From: Flavobacteriales bacterium UBA6770
GTDB taxonomy: Bacteria; Bacteroidota; Bacteroidia; Flavobacteriales_G; Salibacteraceae
Reading direction: 5' to 3'
Length of the DNA: 64,000 nt
Assembly (NCBI GenBank): GCA_905181875.1
Contig: CAJIZH010000001.1
Span: 62,001 to 126,000, forward strand
Below are positions 44,752-53,358 of this stretch, piece after piece (within the stretch, counting starts at the first letter, position 1; every line of letters begins with the position of its first letter). The notes under the pieces are model-generated. The model saw nothing but the letters and a program-made list of their open reading frames with translations. It was not told where the DNA came from and did no database searches. Both the position numbers and the translations under genes were made by a program.

Positions 44752-45798
44752 ATGAAAATCGTAACAATTACAATATGTCTATTATGGGCTATCCTTTTGC
44801 AAGGACAGGACTATTATAAAACGGCTTACAATCATTCTGGAGATTCATTAAAATTTAGGCTAAATCAAATAATCAAAAATCATACTGAATTTCCCTATAC
44901 CTCATCTTCAACTGATGTATGGGATATTTTGAAGGATACTGATAGGGATGAAAATGACTCTGACAATGTTATCCTTATTTATTCAGGAAGAAGTGTAAAT
45001 GCAGCTCAGGAATACAATAGTGCAAAAGGTTGGTCCAGAGAGCATGTATGGGCTAAATCAAGAGGTGACTTTGGTACAGATGAAGGAGCAGGTACAGACG
45101 TGCACCATTTGCGACCTTGCGATGTCAGCGTAAACTCAACAAGAAACAATAGAAATTTTGATGATTGTATTACTTGTAGAGAAGTAATAGATGGGGGTTT
45201 TAATACAGGGTCTAATACGGATATAAACCTTTGGACATTTGAGCCGCCTGATGAGGTTAAGGGCGATGTGGCTAGAATGATATTCTACATGGTGATTCGC
45301 TACGAAGGAGAAGATTTAGAGCCTGATTTGGAGCTCACTAATATATTACTTGATAATACGGATAAAAGTCCTCTACAGGGGGTTAAATCCACGTTATTGA
45401 AATGGCATAGAAATGATACTGTTAGTGATTGGGAAAGAAACCGAAATGATATTATTTATAAGGACTATCAAAAGAATCGCAATCCATTTATTGATTATCC
45501 TGAACTCGCTGAATATTTATGGGGTGGCAGTATTGGAAAATGGAAAGCACCGTTGATTATTTCTTCAGTTGTTGAATTAAAAAATCAGCCCATTTCAGTT
45601 TACCCTAACCCTGCTGGTGGCAAGCTCACTATTGATGCTGAAAACTTTGAGGGTGTTGAGGTTTATGATACTTCAGGACGCTTAATTATTAAGTCTAGCT
45701 CAAATACCATTGACCTTGAAGAGCAGTCTAAAGGACTTTACCTATTGAAGGTAAATGCTAACGGAACAACACAAGAGTTTAAGGTTTTTAAGGATTGA
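44752..45798 (+). CDS. secreted endonuclease I family nuclease with T9SS sorting domain
   Basis: This 348-residue protein has a signal peptide, then an endonuclease I domain with the catalytic region SREHVWAKSRGDF ... DVHHLRPCDVSVNSTRNNRNFD (about residues 95-145). The C-terminal 70 residues are a T9SS type A sorting domain (VYPNPAGGKLTIDAEN ... GLYLLKVNANGTTQEFKVFK). It probably degrades extracellular DNA or RNA at the surface or outside, giving phosphate and nucleosides. The sorting-domain DNA (45622-45740) is identical over 119 bases to a copy in the pseudogene at 46.9 kb. See the repeat entries. Confidence 0.92.
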   Translation: MKIVTITICLLWAILLQGQDYYKTAYNHSGDSLKFRLNQIIKNHTEFPYTSSSTDVWDILKDTDRDENDSDNVILIYSGRSVNAAQEYNSAKGWSREHVWAKSRGDFGTDEGAGTDVHHLRPCDVSVNSTRNNRNFDDCITCREVIDGGFNTGSNTDINLWTFEPPDEVKGDVARMIFYMVIRYEGEDLEPDLELTNILLDNTDKSPLQGVKSTLLKWHRNDTVSDWERNRNDIIYKDYQKNRNPFIDYPELAEYLWGGSIGKWKAPLIISSVVELKNQPISVYPNPAGGKLTIDAENFEGVEVYDTSGRLIIKSSSNTIDLEEQSKGLYLLKVNANGTTQEFKVFKD

Positions 45799-45855
45799 TT
45801 AAAGCCCTTAATGATGGTTTCCGAATAGATTATCGGCATTGATTTTAATTGTCCT
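45622..45855 (+). repeat. T9SS sorting-domain cassette, copy A (in a working gene)
   Basis: This is the only one of six copies that is part of an intact gene, the endonuclease I gene. It covers the last ~57 codons and part of the 3' flank (GATTAAAGCCCTTAAT...). Bases 45622-45740 equal 46944-47062 of copy B without a mismatch. Its flank departs from the other copies after about 15 bases. Confidence 0.85.
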
Positions 45856-45971
45856 ATTTTCCCTCCATTTTCCCCTAGTTTCAGAGTGAAAATTATAAAG
45901 GATTGAGCTAGATTTTACCAATCTGCTAAATCTCTTTACTGCTAATAAAAATTGCAGTGTAGATCCACATT

Positions 45972-46050
45972 AAACAGGAAGTTATTCTATAACATGCAGT
46001 TATTATCGTCAATGAGGACACACCTCAGGGATTGATTTAATATATTTGTT
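45972..46050 (+). promoter_or_regulatory. upstream element shared with the fibre operon, copy 1
   Basis: About 80 bases ending 20 bases before the lipoprotein ATG match 55389-55470 before the fibre operon. The best-kept part is GAAGTTATTCTATAACA followed by GCAGTTATT and ATGAG, then TTTAATA. GTTAT-TCT-ATAAC is an inverted repeat that could bind a dimeric regulator. A perfect TAnnTTTG (TATATTTG, 46041-46048) follows, so the element lies where an activator would bind. Confidence 0.6.
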
Positions 46051-46070
46051 AATAAATTAAAAAAAATGTT

Positions 46071-46619
46071 ATGAGAAAATTTTTGATAGCGATAGCGGTA
46101 CTATCATTAGGGTTGTTTTCGTCCTGTGATAAGTGTAAAGACAAAACTTGTGAAAACACAGCTTCCTGCGATAAGAAAACAGGTGATTGTTCAAATGTTT
46201 GTGTAAACGGCGGAACTAGTGATGCTTCAACAGGTTCTTGCGCTTGTCCTGAGTTTTACAATGGTGGTACGTGTAGCAATGAAGTAAGAAATGATTATGT
46301 GGGAACATACATTGGTACATCAACAGTAACATATGAGGGCATTTCATTTTCAGAGGCAGACACCTACAAGCTTGAGCTTGCTGGGACAGATCCTAAAATG
46401 ATGTTTTTCGATGATGCTGAAGAAGTAATTGAATTATCTTCAAATACTGCCTTTGGTATGACACTAGTAGAGACCGATAGTGAGTCTGGTGATGTTTCTT
46501 CGATTGTTGTTACTGGTACTTTTGGCAGTTCTTCAATCTCTTTTGATCAAACAGAGAGCTACGAAGACGAGGGTGAAGCATTTACTGTATCCAGCAAATT
46601 TACTGGAACTAAACAATAG
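46071..46619 (+). CDS. cysteine-rich (EGF-like) lipoprotein
   Basis: This 182-residue protein has a lipoprotein signal (LGLFSSC, lipidated Cys about residue 19). A Cys-rich segment of about 55 residues follows (DKCKDKTCENTASCDKKTGD and CVNGGTSDASTGSCAC), similar in spacing to EGF-like or follistatin-like modules. A beta-rich domain of about 100 residues ends the protein (YVGTYIGTSTVTYEG ... SSKFTGTKQ). It is probably on the outer membrane. Function unknown. The upstream region is shared with the fibre operon at 55.4 kb, which suggests common regulation. Confidence 0.72.
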   Translation: MRKFLIAIAVLSLGLFSSCDKCKDKTCENTASCDKKTGDCSNVCVNGGTSDASTGSCACPEFYNGGTCSNEVRNDYVGTYIGTSTVTYEGISFSEADTYKLELAGTDPKMMFFDDAEEVIELSSNTAFGMTLVETDSESGDVSSIVVTGTFGSSSISFDQTESYEDEGEAFTVSSKFTGTKQ

Positions 46620-46640
46620 TTCCAACAAATTATTAATAGC

Positions 46641-46676
46641 AAAGGCAGGTTGCAAAATGTAACCTGCCTTTTTTTT
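46641..46676 (+). terminator. rho-independent terminator after lipoprotein gene
   Basis: AAAGGCAGGTT (46641-46651) pairs with AACCTGCCTTT (46661-46671) around a 9-base loop, followed by T to 46676. Both arms match exactly. Confidence 0.9.
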
Positions 46677-46723
46677 GCATGTTTTTTCACGTTTTGAGAA
46701 TTAGTAAAATTTGTTGTTTGTAA

Positions 46724-47120
46724 TTCTGTTTTACTCAAGAATCTACACCTGCTAATAAAAGTTATACTTGGATAAATGGGGTCACCTAGACCTCAAATAA
46801 TACTACTACAACAGAACTTTACCAGCTTCAAATGGCTGTGATAGTATAGTTAGTCTTAATTTGACTATAGTAAGTACCGTTGGAATAGAGATAACCCAAT
46901 AACTCTAAACGATTTAAAAGTGTATCCAAACCCAATAAGAGGAAAGCTCACTATTGATGCTGAAAACTTTGAGGGTGTTGAGGTTTATGATACTTCAGGA
47001 CGCTTAATTATTAAGTCTAGCTCAAATACCATTGACCTTGAAGAGCAGTCTAAAGGACTTTATGTTTTGAAGGTAAATGCTAACGGAACAACACAAGACT
47101 TTAAGGTTTTTAAGGAGTGA
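46724..47120 (+). pseudogene. decayed T9SS cargo gene with intact sorting-domain cassette (copy B)
   Basis: The upstream part reads SYTWINGVT, then a TAG; a shifted frame then reads SNGCDSIVSLNLTIVSTVGIE. Together these match the SYTW..GCDSIV.LNLTI repeat common in large secreted proteins of the phylum. After further stops the last ~66 codons (VYPNPIRGKLTIDAENFEGVE ... KVFKE) form an unbroken T9SS sorting domain. This domain is nearly identical to the endonuclease's, while the body is ruined. Only the end of a once longer gene is left here. Confidence 0.75.
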
Positions 47121-47175
47121 TTAAAGCCTTTAATTAGATTTTCTAGTCTAGGTTATCTGCATTGGTCTATACCAA
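46944..47175 (+). repeat. T9SS sorting-domain cassette, copy B
   Basis: The coding part is open up to TGA 47118-47120. The 3' flank (TTAATTAGATTTTCTAG ... GGTTATCTGCATTGGTC) is shared with copies C, D and E. It equals copy A over 119 bases. Confidence 0.85.
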
Positions 47176-47186
47176 GTACAACAGTA

Positions 47187-48218
47187 TTATTCCACTGTTA
47201 AAACCTTCCCTGTACTCCCATCATCATACAAATAGATAAACAATGTATTTGGTTTAAAGGTGGCTTCTCGTCCCATTATATCAAACATTTTAATGAGGGT
47301 TTTAGATGAATTGTATTCGTTTATTCCTAAAGCAGATGAAGAACAAGCATTATTGCAATTAGTACTAAACGATGTTTGAGGGTCAATGTCTGTCCAACGT
47401 GTTGTTGACCAAGCAACGTCATCAACCTCTATACAAGTAAGATTAGGGTTGTAATTTGCGTTAATGTCATATAAATGGGAGCTGTTGTTGTTGCCGTTTT
47501 TTACATTAAGGCAGGTTAACTGATTATCAGAGCAATCTAAATAAATTAATTCAGTATTCTGACTTATATCAAGGCTTGTTAGTTGATTATTACTACATAC
47601 TAACCAATCTAGAGCAGTATTCTGATTTAAATCAAGACTTGTGAGTTCATTCTCATAACAAACTAAATTGCCTAAAGCAGTATTCTTACTTAAATCAAGG
47701 CTTGTTAATTTGTTTCTAAAACAAACTAAATTGCCTAAAGCAGTATTCTGACTTAAATCGAGACTTGTTAATTTGTTACTGTAACAATTCAAATAAGTTA
47801 AAGAAGTATTCTGACTTACATTGAGACTTGTGAGCAGCTGATAGCCGCAAGACAAATAAGTTAATGCAGTATTCGAACTGACGTCGAGGCTTTTGAGGCT
47901 ATTACTGTAACAAGACAAACTGTCTAAAGCAGTATTCTGAGCAATATCTAAATCGTTTAATGGGTTCGAGCTACAATTCAACTTAGTCAAAGCAGTAAAA
48001 TCCTCAATACCTGTTAAATCTAATATTCCCAGAAATTCAACATCTAAAGATGTAACTGCAACAATAATGGCTGTTGTTACTGAATCATCTATAACAGTAT
48101 CATATCCTAAATCAATTAATGCCTGTTCAAAATTATCATCAGGCACATAAGTTTGTGGTTGTGCATTTATAACTCCAATAATTGCTAAGATAATTGCTGT
48201 GAAGAATACTTTTTTCAT
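47187..48218 (-). CDS. secreted leucine-rich repeat protein with non-standard C-terminal signal
   Basis: This protein of about 343 residues has a signal peptide (MKKVFFTAIILAIIGVINAQ) and eight LRR-like units with a 21-residue period (pattern ALxxLxCxxNxLTSLDLSQNT) between about residues 75 and 240. The C-terminus (LIKMFDIMGREATFKPNTLF then YLYDDGSTGKVLTVE) is a form often seen at the end of secreted proteins in this order and is probably a variant T9SS signal. The start is ATG 48218. Its target is unknown; LRRs usually bind proteins or glycans. Repeat units 5 and 6 are almost identical. Confidence 0.8.
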   Translation of the reverse strand: MKKVFFTAIILAIIGVINAQPQTYVPDDNFEQALIDLGYDTVIDDSVTTAIIVAVTSLDVEFLGILDLTGIEDFTALTKLNCSSNPLNDLDIAQNTALDSLSCYSNSLKSLDVSSNTALTYLSCGYQLLTSLNVSQNTSLTYLNCYSNKLTSLDLSQNTALGNLVCFRNKLTSLDLSKNTALGNLVCYENELTSLDLNQNTALDWLVCSNNQLTSLDISQNTELIYLDCSDNQLTCLNVKNGNNNSSHLYDINANYNPNLTCIEVDDVAWSTTRWTDIDPQTSFSTNCNNACSSSALGINEYNSSKTLIKMFDIMGREATFKPNTLFIYLYDDGSTGKVLTVE

Positions 48219-48306
48219 AACACTTAATTTACTTATCCTCAAAGCTATACAAATTATCTAAACGAAAAAATATAGGCATAATCTAATGTTACTCTTCAAC
48301 AATTAC

Positions 48307-48388
48307 AGGTTTTTAAGAAGTGATTAAAGTCCTTAATTAGAGTTTCTAGTCTAGGTTATCTGCATTGGTCATTATACCATTCACAGCA
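48307..48388 (+). repeat. T9SS cassette 3' flank, copy C (scrap)
   Basis: Only the last few codons (AGGTTTTTAAGAAGTGA) and the 3' flank through GGTTATCTGCATTGGTCATT and ACCATTCACAGC remain. The flank matches copies B, D and E. It lies between the LRR gene and a TPR remnant. Confidence 0.75.
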
Positions 48389-48423
48389 ATTATTCTCCCC
48401 CTAATTCACAAGCTTTCATGTAA

Positions 48424-48558
48424 TCACTGCAATACGATAAGCCTAACCTTTCTTTTTGCAAGCCAACTGTTGTAATATGCACGAGCATTATCAGGGGTTA
48501 AGCCAATAGCAGTTTTGTAATCAGATATGGCCTTACTTATGCTCGCCCAAGCTGGGAG
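48424..48558 (-). pseudogene. TPR gene fragment
   Basis: On the minus strand an open frame without a start reads SKAISDYKTAIGLTPDNARA followed by YYNSWLAK, a clear TPR unit, before TGA at 48424. Nothing upstream restores the rest of a gene. It is probably the tail of a lost TPR protein. The rest of the 48219-48613 gap holds only cassette copy C. Confidence 0.6.
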
Positions 48559-48613
48559 ATAAAAGAAGCAGATAGAATTTTAAAACAATAGAATAACATA
48601 CTGTTTGCAAAAA

Positions 48614-49453
48614 TTATTCTGAAATAATTTTTAGTGGATTTATTTTTTTATTATTCTTAATAATTTCAAAGTGGAGATGATTTCCTGTGGCGGTTCCTGT
48701 CATTCCCACTAAACCTATTTTATCTTCTTTATTAACCTTTTCACCTTTCGTAACTAATATTTTATTCATGTGAGCATAAGCAGATTTTATTCCACCATTG
48801 TGCTTGATTACGACATAGTTTCCATATCCTCTTGCAAACCCTGCTGAAACAACTGTTCCGCTCTCTATTGATAGTATCGGGGTATTTTCTTTTGTTCCTA
48901 AATCAATTCCACTATGAAATCTTCTAGTCTTATACACAGGGTGAGTTCTAAATCCATAAGTGGATGAGAGCCTATATGTGCTTCCAGAAAGAGGATGGAT
49001 GTATCCGGATTTTTCTAATGAAGTAGATTTAGCAATAGTTGTTACAGTATTTGGTTTTGTTGCAGGAATATTTTCAGTTGCCTCTTCTTTTATTTTAGTT
49101 TTTCCTTCAAGTGGATTAATGTTTATGGTTTTTTTTGCTGAAGTAGATTTAGCAATAGTTGTTACAGTATTTGGTTTTGTTGCAGGAATATTTTCAGTTG
49201 CCTCTTCTTTTATTTTAGTTTCAGTATTTTTTTTGTCGGGTACTTCAAATTTTACAATTCCCTTTTCTTCAGTTGTAATTAAATTCCAATTCTCTTCATT
49301 AGCAATAAACTGTTTTAACTCCTGATCTCTCTTCTCTTCAAAACGTTTATAGTTAGTTCCTTCTTTTTTTTTGTATTCCTCAAATGTTTGTGAATAAGAA
49401 GACATAGAAATACACACTATTACTAAAGTCAAAAAAATATTTTTTAATCGCAT
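48614..49453 (-). CDS. M23 family metallopeptidase
   Basis: This 279-residue protein has a signal peptide (ending near SSYSQ), a charged linker and a C-terminal LytM/M23 domain with zinc ligands in FHSGIDLG, YAHM and HLHFE. All are present, so it is probably an active peptidoglycan endopeptidase in the periplasm. The linker holds a 40-residue unit twice (IKEEATENIPATKPNTVTTI each time), which reflects an 83-base perfect DNA repeat at 120-base spacing. It lies downstream of the LPP20/PEGA/FN3 genes on the same strand and may belong to their unit. Confidence 0.9.
   Translation of the reverse strand: MRLKNIFLTLVIVCISMSSYSQTFEEYKKKEGTNYKRFEEKRDQELKQFIANEENWNLITTEEKGIVKFEVPDKKNTETKIKEEATENIPATKPNTVTTIAKSTSAKKTININPLEGKTKIKEEATENIPATKPNTVTTIAKSTSLEKSGYIHPLSGSTYRLSSTYGFRTHPVYKTRRFHSGIDLGTKENTPILSIESGTVVSAGFARGYGNYVVIKHNGGIKSAYAHMNKILVTKGEKVNKEDKIGLVGMTGTATGNHLHFEIIKNNKKINPLKIISE
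49019..49221 (-). repeat. 83 bp direct repeat inside the M23 gene
   Basis: Bases 49019-49101 and 49139-49221 are identical, offset by exactly 120 bases (40 codons). The duplication keeps the reading frame and lengthens the linker of the peptidase. Confidence 0.9.
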
Positions 49454-49492
49454 AATGTGTATTTAATAAATAGTGAAAGGCGTTACTTGTTT

Positions 49493-50536
49493 TTATGGAA
49501 CAATAATAAAAGTTGGTGAAACATATAAATCACTGCCTTTCGTAATCCTTATGTTGTAACAATTTGATGAGGGTATTGAATTAGGTAATGTAAAAGTTCT
49601 TGCATTATTTGTGAAAAGCAGCCAATTACCAAATGAGTAAACATAAACATTACCATCATACAATGCTGAAGTCGCTGCTTGACCGAATGAATAAACACTA
49701 CTATACATAGTAATTGTATAGGCGTCACTTTGGTTAAAATAAGATTGCTGTATTGTTTGCATTGTAAAATTAGTTCCAGTAGTTGTAGCTGTCACATTAC
49801 AAGTAGTATTAGGTAACTGCATTGTTTTAAAATTAACTTCATTACCATACGCAGTGCCTGCACTATTATTAGCAAAAGCCCTGATGTAATAAGTTGTATT
49901 TGGTGTAAGTCCGGTAATATTGGAAGTAAAAATACCAGTTCCGCTACCTGAATTAAATAATGAATTAGCAGTTGTTGGATTTTGTGAAGTTGAGTAACAA
50001 ACTCCACGTGCCGAAACTGTTGCACCACCAGAATATAAAACCTCTGCTGTGATTTGTGCAGATGTTTGGGTAATTGAACTTAATGAAGTTGAGGATATTG
50101 TTGCTAAACTTGAGTTTGTATCTTCTGGATCAATAGTTCCGCTGCCGCCGGTGAGAGTATCTAAACAGTTATAATATCTAGTTGGGCTAGATTCGTTATT
50201 TCCTGCAAAAGCTTTTAATGAGTAATCAAAATTGAAACCACAATTTTGAATCATAAAAGTGGAATTATCAGTGAAGATATTTTGATCTTTAGCGATAATA
50301 AATGAGCTACTATTTGGGTAATTGTTATTTATTAATACAAATCCATCAATTCTCTTGTCTGTTTGTTCCCATGTTATCTTCACTGAATTAGTAGCATCAA
50401 CTATCAATTCCATGCTGGTAGGTTTCCACAATTCGGGCGAAGTTGCAGAATCGTAAGGACTATTAAAAAGTCTATTACAAGAAAAACTAAAAAGACTTAT
50501 TAAAACAAAAAATAAAGTTGAAATTTTAAATCCCAT
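49493..50536 (-). CDS. fibronectin type III-like lipoprotein
   Basis: This 347-residue protein has a lipoprotein signal (LISLFSFSC). Residues of about 35-130 resemble one FN3-like fold (WKPTSMELIVDATNSVKITWEQTD), and residues of about 145-240 carry a TSAQITAEV ... ARGVCYSTSQNPTT ... GLTPNTTYYIRAFANNSAGT domain common in phylum surface proteins. It lies in a three-gene unit: its start overlaps the end of the PEGA gene by 11 bases. Probably outer-membrane anchored; the ligand is unknown. Confidence 0.75.
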   Translation of the reverse strand: MGFKISTLFFVLISLFSFSCNRLFNSPYDSATSPELWKPTSMELIVDATNSVKITWEQTDKRIDGFVLINNNYPNSSSFIIAKDQNIFTDNSTFMIQNCGFNFDYSLKAFAGNNESSPTRYYNCLDTLTGGSGTIDPEDTNSSLATISSTSLSSITQTSAQITAEVLYSGGATVSARGVCYSTSQNPTTANSLFNSGSGTGIFTSNITGLTPNTTYYIRAFANNSAGTAYGNEVNFKTMQLPNTTCNVTATTTGTNFTMQTIQQSYFNQSDAYTITMYSSVYSFGQAATSALYDGNVYVYSFGNWLLFTNNARTFTLPNSIPSSNCYNIRITKGSDLYVSPTFIIVP

Positions 50537-51617
50537 ATTTCTTTTTCATTTTTCTCATTTTACTCGAGAATATAGCAAAAGGAACGGCTATAAATCCAGC
50601 AGAAGAAAATCCAATTATTGCCAAATTATCAAATTGAATAACATTTTTTTCTAGTGTTTGAGCTTCACTACTAATTTCAGTATTATTATAATTAGTCATT
50701 TGAGAGTTGGCATATAATTGGGCACTAACCCCACCGATTAAGGCTACGGCAAACAATGTAAAAGATATTGATTTACCGATTTTTAGTGGTCTCATTGCGG
50801 TGCTATAATTAACAAGCGAGATATCAATCACGGTTGAAATATTTTCCTCAATCTTAATGGGTCTAGTTTGTTCTACAAATCCTTTCTTTTTAATTGAAAC
50901 ATTGTAATCTCCGATAAGTAACAACTTAGAAATCGGTGTATTACCAATTTTATCATTATCAATATAAACATTTGCACCTCTAGGGTTGGCTTGTATGCTG
51001 AGAGTTCCCTGTTTTTTCACCAATTTGAATGTAAATTCATTCAGTTGATCTGGTTTAATGTTAATTATAGTATCAAGGGTAACATAAGAATCTAGTTTTA
51101 CAAAAAATTGGTTTTTCCCAGCTACATTAGAAAAGTCTTTTTTGTATTCAATGTTGGCATAATTGAATAAAACAGCATTATCTGGGTAGGTGGTGATTTT
51201 GACTGTTCCAGTACCCAGCAAATCTTTATTCGTTGTTATGGGAGTCTTTAGTCTGAGCTCATAAGTCTTGCCGCTTTTAATAGCAATTTCAATGGGATAA
51301 CGGATAACGCCAAAATCTTTATGTTTTATAGTTAATCTCCGAGTTCCATTCGGAACATATAACCAGATTTCACCTGTTTTTTCTTGAGCTGCTCCAATTG
51401 GAGCTAAAGCAGAACCAAGTTCGAAAGTAAACCCCTTTTCGGACGTTACAATTTTAATTAGTGCTGCAGGCTCTCCGTTATTATCATTTGGAGGTTTGTT
51501 GTGGCTAGCAGCAGAATAATCAGTCGGTAGTAGTTTAAAATCAATGACTTTAAAGTCTTCTTGAGACAATGCAGTAATACTGATAGATAACAGTGTAAAT
51601 AGAAACAACTCCCTCAT
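50526..51617 (-). CDS. PEGA domain membrane protein
   Basis: This 363-residue exported protein has a signal peptide, a beta-rich N-terminal half and a PEGA domain (about residues 205-270: GTLSIQANPRGANVYIDNDK, then IGNTPISKLLL and YNVSIKKKGFVEQTRPI). Near the C-terminus there are two hydrophobic segments (about 285-305 and 330-350) and a basic tail. PEGA domains sit at cell surfaces with unknown ligands. It is the middle gene of the LPP20/PEGA/FN3 unit, spaced 10 bases from the gene before it. Confidence 0.8.
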   Translation of the reverse strand: MRELFLFTLLSISITALSQEDFKVIDFKLLPTDYSAASHNKPPNDNNGEPAALIKIVTSEKGFTFELGSALAPIGAAQEKTGEIWLYVPNGTRRLTIKHKDFGVIRYPIEIAIKSGKTYELRLKTPITTNKDLLGTGTVKITTYPDNAVLFNYANIEYKKDFSNVAGKNQFFVKLDSYVTLDTIINIKPDQLNEFTFKLVKKQGTLSIQANPRGANVYIDNDKIGNTPISKLLLIGDYNVSIKKKGFVEQTRPIKIEENISTVIDISLVNYSTAMRPLKIGKSISFTLFAVALIGGVSAQLYANSQMTNYNNTEISSEAQTLEKNVIQFDNLAIIGFSSAGFIAVPFAIFSSKMRKMKKKYGI

Positions 51618-51627
51618 TGCTATTCAA

Positions 51628-53358
51628 TTAAAAGTCCCCTAAGCCATAAATAAATCCATCTGGACTTTTCTCAGGCTGCCATGTTCTAACATGAATCAAG
51701 GGAATGTTTTGATCGTTAAACTCAACAAATAAAAACAAATAACCTTGATCCCCATAATTTGCCGAAAAATAATTTTGTTTAATCTGTATGCCAAACTGGT
51801 TAGAGTGCTTACCACTCTGTAAAATCTTACTTTCTTCAAATTTCAAGTTGATGTATTCTTTGCTATTAAATGAATATTCCAATTTTTTCAGATACTGTTT
51901 TTTATCATAACGATTGTATTTTACTATTTTATTATCTGCATATACTTCAGGTACAGGATCAACCTCCACCAAATAACCCGTAATAATAATAGCATCGTCT
52001 GCAAAAATGGACTCTATATAATCTATTCTTTTTAATGCGTATGCCGTTTTATAATTTTCTAGAAAATGAATAATTGTCTTTTTCACACCATTCTCCCAGG
52101 GTTTTCCATCAATACTTTTGATGGCTACTTCTGATAATCCAAAGCTTATATTATCAACTTTATTACTTTCATTTAATTCCAGAACAACCGTTTCTACAAA
52201 CTTTTTATTTCCCGAGAAACTAAAGAGATATTCTAATCCACGTACATATTTTTTCCCGCCAAAATCATAGCTTTTTAAGTTGTCCTTATTGAGCAATTTA
52301 GCATTACCATATTTCATTAATTTTTCATACACCTCAAGGCCGTGATCACTAAAGAGGTCTTTTTTAGCATTCCTTGGAAAAGCTATTAACTGATCAACTA
52401 TTGTTTCAACAGGTATAGGTAAACCAACGTTGTTCTTTTTAGGTTTTTGAGATTTTGAGATTTTCAGGTTCACGTAAGCTTTGGGGAAAGGAATAGGCTT
52501 AGCAATAGATAACACACCTTCTAACTCCTTATCGATTCTTGCCTCATACATAAACTCATATTCAACCTTAATCTTAAGGTTTTCTAAGTCCGTTGAACTG
52601 CCAGACAGTTCCGCTACTCCAATCCCATCTTTTGCTGAATACACGCTTGACCAATCCACTCCATCCCAATAAGTGTAATCTAAATTACCAATAGGTTCAC
52701 CCTTGTATTTTATATCAAGAACTACTGTTTTAAGATTTTCACTCGCTTCTATATTACTTAATTCAAAAATGATATTTTCATATATGTTGTTTATTAATAA
52801 TCCAAATTCGGAATTTAATTTTTTTGTTTCGCCTCTTTCGTTTTCAATTGAAAGTTCGAATGAATAGGGGTGAGAGTTGAGCAAAATATTACCCCAATAA
52901 GCATACTTAATCGCGTCGGCAATTCTTCTTTCCTTGGCATATTTAACCGAGCTATAGTAGAAGTCTTTTATTTTAGTTGCTCTGGCATCAAATATTTTGT
53001 CTATTTCCGATCTTAAAATGTATCTGAATACATGGGCGTTTGGTTCATTCTCTACAATAATTCTTTTAGTATTATTCAACGTCCCTTGAGAAAACGTACC
53101 AATAGCGCCCTCACTAGAAGAGCTAAAATTAAAATCATCATTAATTCTGGTTTCCTTACTTTTCATATCAAAGGAACTGCTAACTTGTACCGAAATTTGT
53201 GAAATAATATCGTCTAAGGCATGCTTATCAGCCCCTCTTATAGATGTTGCTTTCCCCTCACCCCACAGGTATCTTTTGTCATCTTTTATTTCATTAATAG
53301 ACTGAGCTTGAGCATAAAATGAACAAATAAAAACGAGCACAATAAAGACATATCTCAT
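51628..53358 (-). CDS. exported LPP20-like domain protein
   Basis: This 576-residue protein has a signal peptide (ending near YAQAQ). The next segment, RYLWGEGKATSIRGADKHAL ... ISQISVQVSSSFDMKSKE, resembles the LPP20 lipoprotein domain found in other Bacteroidota surface proteins. Two middle beta domains and a C-terminal NTF2-like region (about residues 435-576: IHFLENYKTAYALKRIDYIESIFADDAIIITGYL) follow. That last part is typical of a nuclear-transport-factor-2 fold. It is the first gene of the three-gene unit. Role unknown. Confidence 0.68.
   Translation of the reverse strand: MRYVFIVLVFICSFYAQAQSINEIKDDKRYLWGEGKATSIRGADKHALDDIISQISVQVSSSFDMKSKETRINDDFNFSSSSEGAIGTFSQGTLNNTKRIIVENEPNAHVFRYILRSEIDKIFDARATKIKDFYYSSVKYAKERRIADAIKYAYWGNILLNSHPYSFELSIENERGETKKLNSEFGLLINNIYENIIFELSNIEASENLKTVVLDIKYKGEPIGNLDYTYWDGVDWSSVYSAKDGIGVAELSGSSTDLENLKIKVEYEFMYEARIDKELEGVLSIAKPIPFPKAYVNLKISKSQKPKKNNVGLPIPVETIVDQLIAFPRNAKKDLFSDHGLEVYEKLMKYGNAKLLNKDNLKSYDFGGKKYVRGLEYLFSFSGNKKFVETVVLELNESNKVDNISFGLSEVAIKSIDGKPWENGVKKTIIHFLENYKTAYALKRIDYIESIFADDAIIITGYLVEVDPVPEVYADNKIVKYNRYDKKQYLKKLEYSFNSKEYINLKFEESKILQSGKHSNQFGIQIKQNYFSANYGDQGYLFLFVEFNDQNIPLIHVRTWQPEKSPDGFIYGLGDF

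Noticed and set aside
48960-49325. Plus-strand frame of 121 codons antisense to the M23 gene
   Set aside because: It is the mirror of the M23 linker repeat; the duplicated block explains its length.
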